A stretch of DNA of 64,000 bases from Hybos culiciformis. Taxonomy: Eukaryota > Arthropoda > Insecta > Diptera > Hybotidae. Positions 37,412-50,736 of the stretch are shown here, piece by piece. A program made the translations under genes and the position numbers. How positions within the stretch are numbered: position 1 is the first letter of the stretch; each line of letters starts with the position of its first letter. The notes beneath the pieces are model-generated. The model ran no database searches. It was not told the origin of the DNA and saw nothing but the letters and a program-made list of their open reading frames with translations. The stretch is taken from NCBI GenBank assembly GCA_964007475.1, contig OZ023274.1, positions 35,549,816 through 35,613,815 of the forward strand, in the 5' to 3' direction.

Positions 37412-38169
37412 TTTACAGACCGATCTTTAAGTTTCCTATAGGAATTTTCATATAATTTAATACATTTGTTATGATTTTTATGTCTACGAGATGTTTTGAA
37501 TGTATGTATTTGTTTTTATACTTTGTAGAGGGCTTGGAATTTATGTCGGTGCTAACTCAGCACAAAAAAATTGCTAATACCTGTATACTGCAGACTTGTA
37601 GAGTGTAGAGATAGTAATTTATTTAAAATGAAACCAAATAATTACAGAAACAAAAAACAAAACAAAAAAGTAATGGAATAAATTCATTACGAAAAAAAAA
37701 CCATTTATTGATACGATTGTCTTATCTTCTAAATGTTTTTAGGTCAATGCAGGTACTTAAAGTATTCACAGTAAATGTAATAGTTACACATACGGATTAT
37801 AACTAAAAAGTATAAGTATATATATTTGTCAAATAAATTAAATCCAATATCAAAATAAAGCTGATTAAAAAAAAGTTTATGTACAATCTTTTTGTACTTG
37901 TATATTTGCTTAGTTGTTTTAAATATTTAAAATATTTACACGTTTTTGCCATCAAACATTTTATTTAACATTATTTCAATTGTTTAAAAACTTTCTGAAT
38001 TAATTAAAAACAAAGGTATATATACCTACTGTACTTAAAGTACATATATTCGAAAAATAAAAAATTATAAAATAAAACAAAAATTAGAAAATTTGGTTTT
38101 TGTTATTATTTTTGTTGTTATTATTTTTATACTGAATAATTCGATTCATACATGTCAAACGATAACCAA

Positions 38170-38293
38170 CATAAAAGTTAAAAATATTTATGCTGGATTT
38201 CGACATATGATTAGTTATTTACTAGAAGTTCAAGAAGCAACAACAGCTTCTTTTGCAGATGATACCTTCTTCCTCGTTAAGAGAAATCAATGA
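38170..38293 (+). pseudogene. Possible reverse-transcriptase scrap (FADD motif)
   Basis: A plus frame reads EVQEATTASFADDTFFLVKR then a stop. The T-x-FADDT pattern matches the catalytic motif of LINE reverse transcriptases (xxx-T/F-ADDT). The upstream sequence does not look like RT, and the fragment is about 40 codons at most, so chance is possible. Confidence 0.3.
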
Positions 38294-38354
38294 CAATCTC
38301 CAAGATGAATGAAGATAAGTGAAGAAATCAATGACAATCTCCAAGATGAATGAA
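38283..38354. repeat. 31-bp direct duplication, period 41
   Basis: GAAATCAATGACAATCTCCA AGATGAATGAA occurs at 38283-38313 and 38324-38354 with no mismatch, separated by GATAAGTGAA. Confidence 0.85.
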
Positions 38355-41300
38355 TGATTGGTTCAATTATGTAAAATTGTTTATTTATAACTACTTATTA
38401 TAACTATCTAAAAATAAGACCATTCTTTTTTCGCAAATCAAAAAAATATTCATATCATTATTATAACTCAACTCTATTCTTTAATAAACCGGAATAGAGA
38501 AAGTCCAGGGAGAATTAGGAACCAATATTGATTTAAAATAATTTTCGTCTTCCTAATGTAATACATTTCTTTACTAAATTAATGCAAATTCTTGAGGACT
38601 ATCGATCTGGAAAGTCAATATTTTAATTTGAGACGAATATTTTAATATTTAATTCTTTTTAATGAAGATTCAATATATGTATATATTTTTATTGCGTGAG
38701 TTATATTTAAAAAAATTTTAAAAATTATTATATTATAAGTAAGATAAGTAATTATCGAGGTAATTATATTATATATAGTAAGTATATAATGAAATATATA
38801 TACTAAACTTTAATTTGTACACATTTGTAAAACATTATTGAGAGTTAAATTAACTTAACCAGAATAGTGTGAAAAAAAATATGAACTTCATGTACACTGT
38901 AATTATACTATAATTCTCCTTAGACCAATTATTATAATTTGAAAAATATTACAATAATTGAAATAAAGTAGAATGAAACTAAATTAGGATTATTTTAAAA
39001 TATATTAAAGGCGAGACGAATTAAGAAATATTAATATTTAGTTATGATTTTTTTTTTTAACTTTAAGTTATAGTTAAAAAATAGCGCAACACATGAACAT
39101 TATGTGACACTTTGCCGCTCAATGGAACTAATAAATTTTATATTGGATATTTTTAGGCTTTGCTCATCTGTGTTTGGCGACAATTTAAGACGTTCCTATT
39201 TAAGACGAGCTTGAAAAAAAATAATAAAAAAAACAGCACGAACACTTAGCTTAACTTGGCAACCGAGAATTTTATCCGAATCGAGGCCATGACACCGACA
39301 AAATCACCAGATCATAACGGTCGATAAATCTTAAGTTTTAGCCAAAAATTTATTCCAAATTTTAGAAAAAAAAAAGATACCTAATTTTTTTTTGTCACGC
39401 TAAAAGATATAATATAATATCTCTTCTATCACAATGTGACATCATATTTATAAATTTTTTTAAAATTCTTAAAAAATAAACCAAAATTGTACACGTAGAA
39501 TTTCTAATCGATAATTTATATATTACCTAGTTTCTAAATCATTCTAAAAAAAAAAAACTAAATAAATAATGATAACTTTCAGTGCCAGTCGCAAAAGCAA
39601 TAAAATCAATTAAATTAATTGTATCATGACTACCAAGTAGTAACCTAAATTCATTATTTTGTTTAATTTTTTTTTTATGTTTTTATATAAGTAACCAAAT
39701 GAAAATTAAAACATAGAGATAACAACATGGGTTAAAAACAAATGGCAAACTACTACATTCACTATCTAATAAAGTTAAAAATAAAAAAAAAATCTTAATC
39801 TGAAGTTATAAATTACTTTACAGGTATTTTGTTTTGTTTTTTTTTTCCTACATTTCTGCAATTCCAACTAGGCAGAAATAATTATAATACATGATATCTT
39901 AAAACGGAAATTGAGTAATTTTACATTAATATCGTCAGATATAACTAATAATAAAAATATACCAAATATACTTACTTATATAAGAAAATAAAAGTATATC
40001 TTGCAAATATAATCTAAATTGTAATAAAAAATTTTTATAATTTTTATTCTCAATTTCGAAACAAATATGAACATTTTCACAACATTCAATAAAATGTTGC
40101 CTGTGTACCTACCTACCTGTAATACCAATATAGTTTACACATTTCTATTTTGATGAAAATTTTAGTTTTTAAAGATAAAAATTATGATATTGTGGAAATT
40201 ATTCTGTAGAAATTGTGTTGCAAAATTTGTGACTGCTCTCATCATTTGACATGACATAAGGAAATAAATTACCGAAACTATATACATAAGTGTACTGATC
40301 AATAGTTAAACCAATTGATAAAATTGCATATTGTATACTAGTTTGGAAAATATACCTACTGAAACTTAATCAGATGCAAACATTTTTTTTTTTAGTTTTT
40401 ATTTAGATACATTTAATATACACTTACTGAGCATTTTCGATAAAACTGAAAGAAGACGAAGTTTTTCGATACTTTTATGTAATTAATATCTTAATCCAAT
40501 ACAAAAATAATGCTATCCAATATAAAAATAGGACTATACTATTTTGTAACAATCTGATTTACTTTGTACGAAGTATTGATGTACTTGTTGAAAAAACATG
40601 TAGTAGTTAATAGTGAAATAGTACTTAAAATACAGTTTTTTTACAAAAAAAAAAATTCTAAATAGAAATTTTAAATCAAAATGCAATTTATATGATTTGT
40701 TGTTTTATATTTTTGATCAGATGATAATATTTTATATATAATTTCTATTTTGACTTTCTGATTCAAACATTTTGACCCGGTTTATTTTTATACCTAAATA
40801 AATTTAAAGAAAAATTTTCAAGGTATGTGGTTCATTTTGAAATTTAAATTGGGTCACAAATAACAAATTTTTCGTGAACTTTGAAGGCGTCATATTTGTT
40901 CTTCAGATGTAATTTTTGGCATGATATATTTTTCTGTTTATTTCTTTTTGTTTAAGTTCTGAAAAAATTCAAAATATAAAAAATTCGTATATAAAAAACA
41001 AAACATTTTTCCCCTGGGACTACCATTTGTAATTCAACATAAATAGATATATTAAATACTTGCATATTATACATTATGTTGAAATATTGCTAAAAGATAA
41101 AAGTATAGATTTCAATAAAAAAAATTAATTATTTGTAATTAAGTTCCAGCAGTGAAGTTAAAAAGCAAACAAGCTTTAGAACATTTAGCCCATCTTGTAA
41201 ACGCCAGGATTCAAACAATTTTTAAGGAAAATGTACTAAAATGTGTGCAAATTTATCTACATTTAAATTGTAAACAACATTAGCTACAGAAAGACAAAAC

Positions 41301-43846
41301 TGTGCTTCAAAAAATGAAAATATATAGTTCTTAATTAAAAAGATACAGAATCCGGCCCCTTAATATAACTTATAGACTAAGTATAAGTGATAATTCTCAA
41401 AATTAATGTACGATGACGTAGTTGAATTCAAATTATTATATGAAGACTTGAATATGTATAGTATACTGGTATTTTTCATCATTCAAAGAATTGTCAATCA
41501 AGATACAATTAAATAGATTATATAAATATCGAATGTAATTTTTAAATATACCCTTCTTATTACTCATATTAATACGTATTTAGTTACAAAATGATATAGA
41601 AATTCTTTATAAAGGGAAAGTTATTATTGATTTGATGTTGAAGCAAAAAATTTTAAAAAGAAAATTAAAAAAAAATATCATGTTCAAAATATTAATTTAC
41701 ACATAAAATAAAATGCCAGCTGACACACCTAGGTAATAATATTTTACTATAAACATAACTTTATGAAATTATAATTAGAAGACAATAAAATTATATTATT
41801 ATATACATACATACAAACATAATAATATATTTTGTTTTTCATATTCATATATATAACAAATTAATATTGTAAAGTTAAAATACTTCTTTTTATTAACATT
41901 ATCTTGCACTCAAAAAAATTATCTATCAACGATTGCCAAGAAAATAAAAGCATCTAATTTTCATACAATTGGTAGACTGAGAATTAGTGAGGTGAAGATC
42001 ATATCGAATTGGTATTAAGATGACTATATAATATTTTCAACAACTCATTTTTGTTACACAAGAACAAAACTTTTATTAAACATAGACATATTTCCTGAAT
42101 CCCTGATATATTCGATTTGGCTTTTATGATCTGATTCAATGAAAAGTATTATTCGGTCGATAAATATGTACCTAACTTTTTATTTGTATTCTTCATATTT
42201 TTCCTCGTATTTTTCTTTTTGTGACAAAATATCATTAAATGTTTTAATTTTAAATTACTTTAGTTAATTTGCTAAATAATTTATTTTCTTGATCTATTTT
42301 TGACAGCTATGATAATGAAGAATACTTAACACTATTATAGTGGGGGTGTCGTGTTATTAATGAAGGATATAAGTGTATAATTTTGTTTCAATAATATATT
42401 CCGAGAAATAAGAACAAGGATTTTTGAATTGTTACAGATTTCGTAAGCTTGCATAATTTTTTGCGTTTGCAAAAGCATAGATTTTTTAATCTAGAAGAAA
42501 TTAAAGAATTTCTGGTAAATTTAATTATATAAAAACTAGATTAAACCAAAGAACATTTATATCATAGAGGATTCAGTCCTATACAAAAAAAAATAAATAA
42601 AAAAAATGAAACAAAAAATTTTAAATCACAACTCTAAGAGCTCTTATTTTTTTTTCTACAGAATTTCGCTCCCACAAAAGCTTTTAAAAAACTTTAAAAA
42701 TTATATTTTATTTCTTGTTATTTTTAAAGTTTTAAAAGTTGTTATAAGAGCGAAATTCTCAAAAAAAGATAAATATAAGCTCTGGGGTTGTTATTTAAAT
42801 TTTTTTGTTTCATTATTTTAATTTATATTTTTCGTATTCCTCTATGTTCTATTATATATACATATTCTTTGATTGAATGCAGAAAACAAAAAAAAACTAA
42901 ATAATTAATAAATTTAAACCCTGATGTAAACCTCTTATAAGAATTTTAATTAGTTTAATTTTAAAATAAAATTAATTTATTACCAACCTTTAAGTAAATG
43001 TTTTTTTTTCTGTTTCTGTAAAAATCATTATTATTAAATTATTGCATTATTTTAATTGGAAACATAAGTAGTATTGTACAAAAAAATAAACTGTAGCATA
43101 TTTTTCTTATTTTTTTTTAAATTTATTTCTTGATAATTTACACATAATTTTATCTGTGTTGTACAAGATAAAAAATAAAATCTGTAATTTTAATATCTAT
43201 GTAAAGAAAATATGTACCTATATAATAAAAACTAGTTTTCTTTGATATCTGCTTCTTTTTTTTTTTTTTGATTAAAAAGTTGTGAATTAAAATATGAATC
43301 AATTCACTTTCAATTAAAAATAATAAAAAAAATAACTTGTTTTGCCGTATGATAATAATATTTTTTTTTATACCTACTTAAGTATGAAAAAAAAAAAAAT
43401 TAGCAAAAAAACTTGTGCAATTTTATATGTTAAAAGTACAGAAATGAAAAAGAGTCAAAAAATTGGCGATAATGTTTTTAAGGATAAAAAAAATATATAT
43501 GCAAGTATATATATTTCTTTTTGCATAAAAATATAATTTAAAATGTTATTTATTTTATGAACTTTCTTATGCTTACAAAAATGACAGATAATTTTGTTTG
43601 CGAAAGTCTTTTATAATATTAAGTTATATATAAGTGCACTTGCAGATTAAAAGAGCGTTTTCAGTTTAGTAAGAGATATAATGGGGACGTAAAACTTCCT
43701 ATGATAAAAATTATCCGGGATTGCATGTGTGAATCATCAATTCGAGAGAAAATTCAGTGATGAATTCAAATAATTTGTAAAAAAAAAACCCATCATAGTT
43801 TATTTTAAGTTCATTGGGGCAAAATAAACGATCATTAATGTCTACC

Positions 43847-43852
43847 TCGGTG
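43847..43852. repeat. Left target-site duplication (TCGGTG)
   Basis: Matches 44417-44422. Confidence 0.7.
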
Positions 43853-44416
43853 CAGTGTTCCCTCTAAGCTGAGCGCGTGTGCAATTTTAAACATAGCGCA
43901 CAAGAAAAATGTTTGCGCGCACAAACATTTTTATCGAAATGGTTAAGAACAATTTAAAGATATATCCAAATTACTAGATATCGGAGGGACTTTTCTGGCC
44001 AGTAGTGCGGACTGCGAGCGTGGTTTTATTTAATGAATTTAATTTTAAATCAAACAATGATTGGAACAAAATCATATGGATATGCTGATGAGAATTAAAT
44101 CATATATGAATGATGGAAATAATGTTAATTTAAGTAAAGTTTATGCAGAATGGTTAATACAAAAAGACAGGAGAAAAAAGTTATAAAATAAATGCCAGTA
44201 ATAAAAATTGTAATCTGTAATCCTAAAATTGTTGTTCTTGTTTGTTTGTTTTGACAAATGTATTAATTGAAAAAATTAGAACTAGACAACGTTTTTACAT
44301 TGTAATTATTTAGATTTTCTTATTTTTCATTTGCCGCACAAAATTTTTTTATTTTGGATAAAACTGCACAAACTTAAAAATGCGCACACAAGTTAAAAAA
44401 ATTAGAGGGAACACTG
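43853..44416 (+). mobile_element. Non-autonomous hAT element with transposase C-terminal remnant
   Basis: Perfect 15-bp inverted ends, CAGTGTTCCCTCTAA and TTAGAGGGAACACTG, are flanked by TCGGTG on both sides (6 bp visible; hAT normally makes 8). Subterminal GC-rich repeats (GAGCGCGTGTGC, GCGCGCACAAAC) are typical of hAT ends. On the plus strand it keeps SADCERGF (44004-44027) and, after frame breaks, LMRIKSYMNDGNNVNLSKVY and AEWLIQKDRRKK. These are the dimerisation-region motifs of hAT transposases. Multiple stops show it is inactive. Confidence 0.88.
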
Positions 44417-44422
44417 TCGGTG
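44417..44422. repeat. Right target-site duplication (TCGGTG)
   Basis: Matches 43847-43852. Confidence 0.7.
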
Positions 44423-44546
44423 TTAATTTCAGAAAACAATATCCGGATAAATTAAAAATTTTATTAATTACCTACTTAAAGTTCATTAAAATAAAAAAAA
44501 TTAATAAATCGAAAATACGAAGTTTTTACAAGAAAATTAGGAAAGC

Positions 44547-44609
44547 CAGTTTTAAATCATAGAATATCAGTTTTAAATCATAGAATACCAGTTTTAAATC
44601 ATAGAATAC
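44547..44609. repeat. Three tandem 21-bp units
   Basis: CAGTTTTAAATCATAGAATA plus one base, three times head to tail. The last base is T in the first unit and C in the other two. Confidence 0.9.
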
Positions 44610-47600
44610 TTATTATATTTTTATACTGCGGTATTGACTACCATAAAAGAAATTCAACTAATATTTTCAAAAATTCGAATTAATGTTAAATATCCATAAA
44701 TATTAGAAATAGTATGTGCGTATGATTCGCACCTTGAACTGCCATTAAATTAAACAATTGTCTCTACCTGAATTAAATATTTGTGCTGCGGCTTTTCTTT
44801 TAATTTTAACAACATACGCACTTCATCATACAATTTACGTTGAAAACCAAAACAGGCATATTTAATATTTGAAATTTAATTTCGTTAAAAATAATTCTTT
44901 ATCTTTGGCAATATTTTATAAATTACAAACAACTTTGTTATGTAAATATTTTCTTTTACCTAAGAAAGTTATTTATTATTAAGTATGAAAAAATAAATAA
45001 AAATGGTTTGAAAGGTTTGAAATCTAATAAAAAAAAAAATATATGAATACTTACTTAGTTATTGTTTTTAAAAGTTAGATAATATTTTTAGATTTATAAA
45101 AAAAAATTAACCGATTCAAGAGAAAATAACACAATTCAAAGTCAATTCATCAATTAAATGTGTGCATTCTTGAAGATTTCTACCGATTTTATCTTATTTC
45201 ACATAAGAAGTTACATAATATAGATAAGTATCTTCTTTTGTTTGCTTACGAGTATGATTGTGATGTTGAAGCAGCGACTTAAAATAAGAGCTGCAATACT
45301 AGCAAAAAAATAGCTTTTTAATAATTACATTTATGTATGAGTAAATTTTTTCAGCTTTAAAACATAAACACCACATGATACTGTCATCATTTTGATCGTT
45401 AGCCGCAGCTATTCTTAGCTAAGTGTATGGATTATGGATATTATACTTGTTATAAAAATGAGGAATATTATTGGAACCCTGTACCAGGGCAAAATAAAAA
45501 GAACATATTGTACTTAAGTACTCTATATTTTTCTTATACCTTCATTAAAAATACTTAAAAGTGAGCCATTTTTCCTTTGGACAAGCGATATGAGAAATGC
45601 ATAAATAATATATAATAATATTTAAATACTTACCTCTGTTTTTTTTTGTGAAAAACTCTATCAAAAGATTGTGTGAAAACATAAAAAAGTTATTTTTTTG
45701 TCTTCATAAATTTGATTTGAAATTAGCACTTATGAAACATTGCTATGCAGAAATAGCTAATTAGAAAAAAAATAAATTAAAAAATACAAAGAAAGCCTTT
45801 AGATTTTATGTGAATTACGCTATTAGTTATACTTATATTATATTTAGTTGGAAAAAAATTATGAGAAATTTATATTATAGGTTTTTTTGTTAAATTTTAT
45901 GAACTAAGAACGGATAATATTTGCATTTTTATCTAAATTGTTCATTGAACTCAATTATATAAATAGGGAAGGACCGAGGGGAGGGCCGAAAAAATATAAT
46001 TGCTGAAAGATAGCATACTCGATACCTTATTAAAGGGTACACTATCAAAGGCAGATTTCTTCATTCTTCACACAAACTGATGTACCACAGTATCTAAATA
46101 GAATGTAACAAATTCAAAAATTATGGTTTGGATCAAAATAGACTTCCTCGAAAATGAAAATAATGTATGTAGTATATATAGCTGCTTTTGATATTTTAAG
46201 CGCCTCTAACTTACTTACTGTACTTATTAGAATAAGGTGTAGCTCGCATTCTGGGTATAACTTTGAGAAAATAAAATACTTAAAAATTTCATTGAAAAAT
46301 ATTATTGGAATATTTCATATTGAGCTTAGGTATGCCATATATTTTGTATTAACATATTTTTCCGTAAAATTTTGAAAAAGAAAAAAAATTAGGTAAAAAG
46401 AAAAGTGCAAAATTTTTTTTTTAAAACATTTTTTAACAATGAATAAATATTTAAATTTTGTTTTCTTTTTCACCTAAATAGAATTGTTCTTCTTTTTGAA
46501 TCGCCCACTTGCTAGAATCCGGACATACCTTATTTTAAATTTTCTATTTTTTATTTTGCAATGGAATTGAAAACACGAAAATAAAAATAAAAAACGATTT
46601 GAACTAAAATAAAATAAAAATTATAAATAATAAGTAATTGCAGTAGAATTGTAGAAAAATAAAAATTCTCGTTTTACTCAAAGTACATTAAGAGTACTTA
46701 TTTTTTGGAATTTCTTATTTTTTTTTAATTGACATCGCAACGACATGCGTGTAATTATCTCAAATTGAAGCTATTTATCGAATAGTTTAAAAAAATAAAT
46801 ACACACATGAATGAGAAAATATTTAAAAAAAACTCTTTAATTAAAGAATAAATAAATACCTGAGTATTAATTTAAAATAGCAAAAAAAAATTATTATGTT
46901 CAAAATTATTTACAACATATTTAATGAGATTAATGTGCATATTACCAAATGCTTCTTTAAATTTATTTTCAAAACATAGAAAAACAGAAGTCTTTGATAT
47001 ATCAATATTATCTGATCCATTAGATTTGCAAAAATTTTCTTAGATTTCTTGTCGTCATTGAGTACTTAAGTAGTAACGATTTAATCTTCTCTAGGAAGCT
47101 TTTTTGTAATGGGAAGTTTTTGCGACTAATGTGATTTATAATATTCTTTTGGGAATCTCTGATGTGCAACAAAAATGCAGTCCACTAAATATAAAATATA
47201 CATAGTGTCGTAAAAATAAAAATAATTAGATTTTACATTTAATTGATGATTGATGTGACTAATTTTTGTATGGAATTTTCAGAATTTATTAGAATCAAGT
47301 GTAATAAAATTTAAATTTTGACATGTTAGAAACTTTATTACCTAAGTATTTATTGCTTTATTTTATTTTTTATTTTTTTCTTTTACAAACGATGAAAAAA
47401 TGTTGTTTTAATTATTATTATTGTTATCATTAATTTAAAAATAAATTCTTAACAAATTTTACGCATGCTTTTATGTGTTCGGTGTGCCCATATATTTTAA
47501 TTAAATAAGTAGATAAATATGTATTTTTATTTTCTTTTTTGTATAAAAATATTATAATAAACAATATTTTACATTATAATAAATATATAATATATATAAA

Positions 47601-48109
47601 CATACATTATGTATTTATTTTTTGTTTTCAGAAAATAAAAATTGTAGGCGTAGAATATAAAAATTTTCATTATATACACATATAAAAACAATTTTCATAT
47701 ACTATTTATTTACTATTGTGTATAAATATGCGGTCAATATTATGATGACATTAAAATATTTTCCGAATGTTTGTATATGAAATTTTTTTAAAAGAAAATT
47801 CTTTAAAAGTTTTAAAAAAGAGAATATGATAAAAATTGTAAAAATTTTTTATTTTATTTTTTTATTATTATTATTAATAATTAAATCTCAATCAACTGAA
47901 AATGATGTCAGATAGTTTTATTTTTGTATAAGTGCGAACATTATATTGGGTATAGTTAATTAAACTTAAATTAATGAAGTCAGAAGCAAAATAACCGCGA
48001 AAAGTACGCTTTCCGCTTAATTAAAACAGAAAGCTAGTTAAAAAAGCCAGTGGATAATTAACGAAAATGCCAGTTCTAAAGGTAATAATCGTATTCACAA
48101 TACCACTAT
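44610..48109. other. Non-coding stretch, nothing firm
   Basis: AT-rich, with no exon, RNA gene or clear transposon end. A purine-rich GC patch (GGGAAGGACCGAGGGGAGGG) lies at 45966-45985. Confidence 0.45.
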
Positions 48110-48773
48110 CAGGGGTGGCCAACTTTATTATATATAAGATCCACTAATTTTTTATAAAATGTGTCGTGATCGCCCCTGTAAAATATTGATAATAAACACA
48201 TTCAATACACGTACAAGTGACAACGGTGAAATTACTTAAAAACACTTAATAAATTTAAAAGGAAGGCTGCATGTCTTTAACTAGGGTGTCCAACTTCAAC
48301 AAAGCTTTTATAATTTTGCTAAATCCATACCGAGGAAATACTAATAAATCTTTAGTAAAGGAAGGATATCTAGTCTTCTTGAACTTTATACTATATGAAA
48401 TATCCCAATTATCAGATGAAACCGAGGATGAAACGTATGTACAAATATTTGCTACATTTGGTATTTATTCTTCGGCTATTTCCTAAAATCTTCCTCAAAT
48501 TCTCTGGTATGTAAGATTAAGATTACATTAGTTTTTAGAGTAATGCTTTCTTCCAACCTATTTTTTTATTAAAAAATGTGACCTCAATTTTTTAGAATAA
48601 TATAGGTATGAATCGTTTTTATGAGTAAAAGGATACACATCAATGTGAATAAATAAGATTGAATAAGCAGTGTTAACGTTTGTAACTATTTGCATCATCT
48701 CCAACCGGTTGATCGACCAAAAATTGCTTCGTGATCGACCGGTAGATCGCAATCGACGTGTTGGCCATTCCTT
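48110..48773. mobile_element. Probable hAT-type non-autonomous element, degraded right end
   Basis: The left end CAGGGGTGGCCAAC is answered on the right by GTTGGCCATTCCTT, with GATCGACCGGTAGATCGCAA just inside it. The CAGGGGTGGCCAAC and 'GATCGACCGGTAGATCG..GTTGGCCA' pair is a pattern recalled from hAT elements of many animals. The right terminus has mutated (expected CACCCCTG). CACTAT is found at both flanks, which may be what is left of an 8-bp duplication. No transposase is recognisable; the ORF at 48271-48486 is unassigned. Confidence 0.6.
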
Positions 48774-50471
48774 CACTATACCATTATGACGGCCGATAGA
48801 CCACTTTATTACATGCGACAGTTTAACGTAAAACTTTTTACCAAAGAAGTGGTGAGTATATTAAATCGAAATTAAAGATAGTTATATTTTTAAGGCTACT
48901 CAGCTACTTAGCTGTACTAACAAAAAGTTTCAACATTTTTCTTTCTTGCAATTTTCTTTTATTTCTCGCGTATATTTTAATTTCTTAAAATTATGTCTAT
49001 AAGTAAGTAATTTTGGGTAATTAAAATTGTATTTTAATTAAAAATTTAAAAATACTCACATTTTTTTGTATATACCAATTAATTATAATATAAAAAGGCC
49101 ATTAACATTTTATTTAATATTAAAATATTAAATTATTCTGGAAAATATTTATGTATGTATGTATGTTTTTAATTTTCAAATTTTCCTTTTTTTTTTTTCT
49201 TGTTTTTCAGTTTATTGAGTTGAGTTTTCTTTTTGAACATAAATAAGTTTATAAATGTCATAAAATAAAAACACACACACAGAGAACTTATTTTATTATT
49301 TATTTTGTTTAAGTGTTTAAAACAAAATTCGATGTAATCGAGAAACTGATTTAATTTAATTATAATTTTTTTTAAATATAATAATTCATAAAAGTACAAT
49401 GTTAATTAGAGTCATTGTTAATAAATTTTATATCTTCAAATTATTTAAATAAATAATTGTTTTAAATTGTCAAAAAATCTATATATTAAAATATTATTGT
49501 ACAACTTATAATGTCATCAAAACCCTGGTCCAAAACCTATACATTTAGGAATTAAAAATTAATAAATTTATGACGATATATTTTTCAAAGTTTGTCTTTG
49601 AATAGTATATAACCTCGTATATAACATTATTCATTTATTATTATAAATAAAATTATGTATAGAAATACTATATCCGAAGACTATATAGAAGAATAATATG
49701 AAGAAAAACACTATGAATAAAAAAGTATGTTAAATTTATTTTTAACCGCACAAACAATATTAATATTATTATTTTATTTTATTTTGTTTTTTTGTTTTTA
49801 AATAAATATTTTAATAAGTATAAAACTTTTCATATCATAATATCATTGCATTGTTGTAATTGTATATATATTTATTTGACCGAATATGGTTAAAATCCAA
49901 TTAAAAATAAACAAGAAAGATTTTTTTTTTTATTTTAAGAAATTTTTAGTTAAAAAAAAAGAAAATATTTTAATTTATTTTGTATTTTTTCACGTATTGA
50001 AATACATTTTTACTATTTTTTATATACATTATATACTTAGTTTATTTATAATTTATGTGCAGATAAGAAAGTATGTATGTATGTATAGACTTTTTTTCTA
50101 AATATTTTCTTCACGTAAGTATATACGGTATAGACACAAAAATTTTCACAATTAGTTAAAAAAAAAAAATTAAGAAAATTTTAAATAAATACAAAATGAG
50201 TTCATAAAAATATGACAAAAAAAATTAAAGATCTAATAAATTTGTTGAAATTATTAATGAAGAGAAATTTAGTTTACAGGCGAAAATAGCGCAATTGGAT
50301 ATTCACATATCGCTTTTGGTTGAATTAATTTTCAAATCATCGCGATGATAGAAAAAAAAAATATATTTAAAAAAAAAAAAGGTGTCAACGACAGGAACAT
50401 TTTATGTACGGAAACGTCATCATAAAGAATTATAAATTTTCTGGTTTAAGATTCTGGTTTAAGAACAGATT

Positions 50472-50736
50472 TTGGTTGAATTTACTTCTCCTCAATCAGA
50501 AATTTCTCAATCAGATAGTTCTTTCGGTTCTTTAATTGATTGTTTTAGGAGCTTTGTAAATCAATATATAGCCTTAACGCGCCCATACATATCGGACACA
50601 CATCACTCAACTGATCATTGTGCAAAATTTGATATTTTAAAATTAATTGCGCAATTTGTTTTCGACCAAATATATGGGCTGCTTTAGAGTCAGAAACACT
50701 TAATCGTTGTTCCAGGATGTTAAAAGCTCTCTTCAT
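50472..50736. other. Patch with overlapping protein-like ORFs on both strands
   Basis: The plus frame reads ...SFGSLIDCFRSFVNQYIALT... to a stop at 50687; the minus frame (50736-50545) reads MKRAFNILEQRLSVSDSKAA then HIFGRKQIAQLILKYQIL. Both have balanced amino-acid use, unlike other short ORFs here. I recognise neither. It is most likely the corpse of a transposon gene, with strand undecided. Confidence 0.3.

Larger units (their letters stand above)
37412..43846. other. Long non-coding stretch
   Basis: No exon was supported apart from a possible reverse-transcriptase scrap at 38170-38293. A less AT-rich patch at 39090-39330 (TTTGGCGACAATTTAAGACG; CCGAATCGAGGCCATGACAC) may be an old insertion of unknown type. 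Confidence 0.45.

Noticed and set aside
42606..43536. Lys/Phe-rich short ORFs
   Set aside because: Poly-A/T translations with no conserved-looking sequence, splice context or start region.
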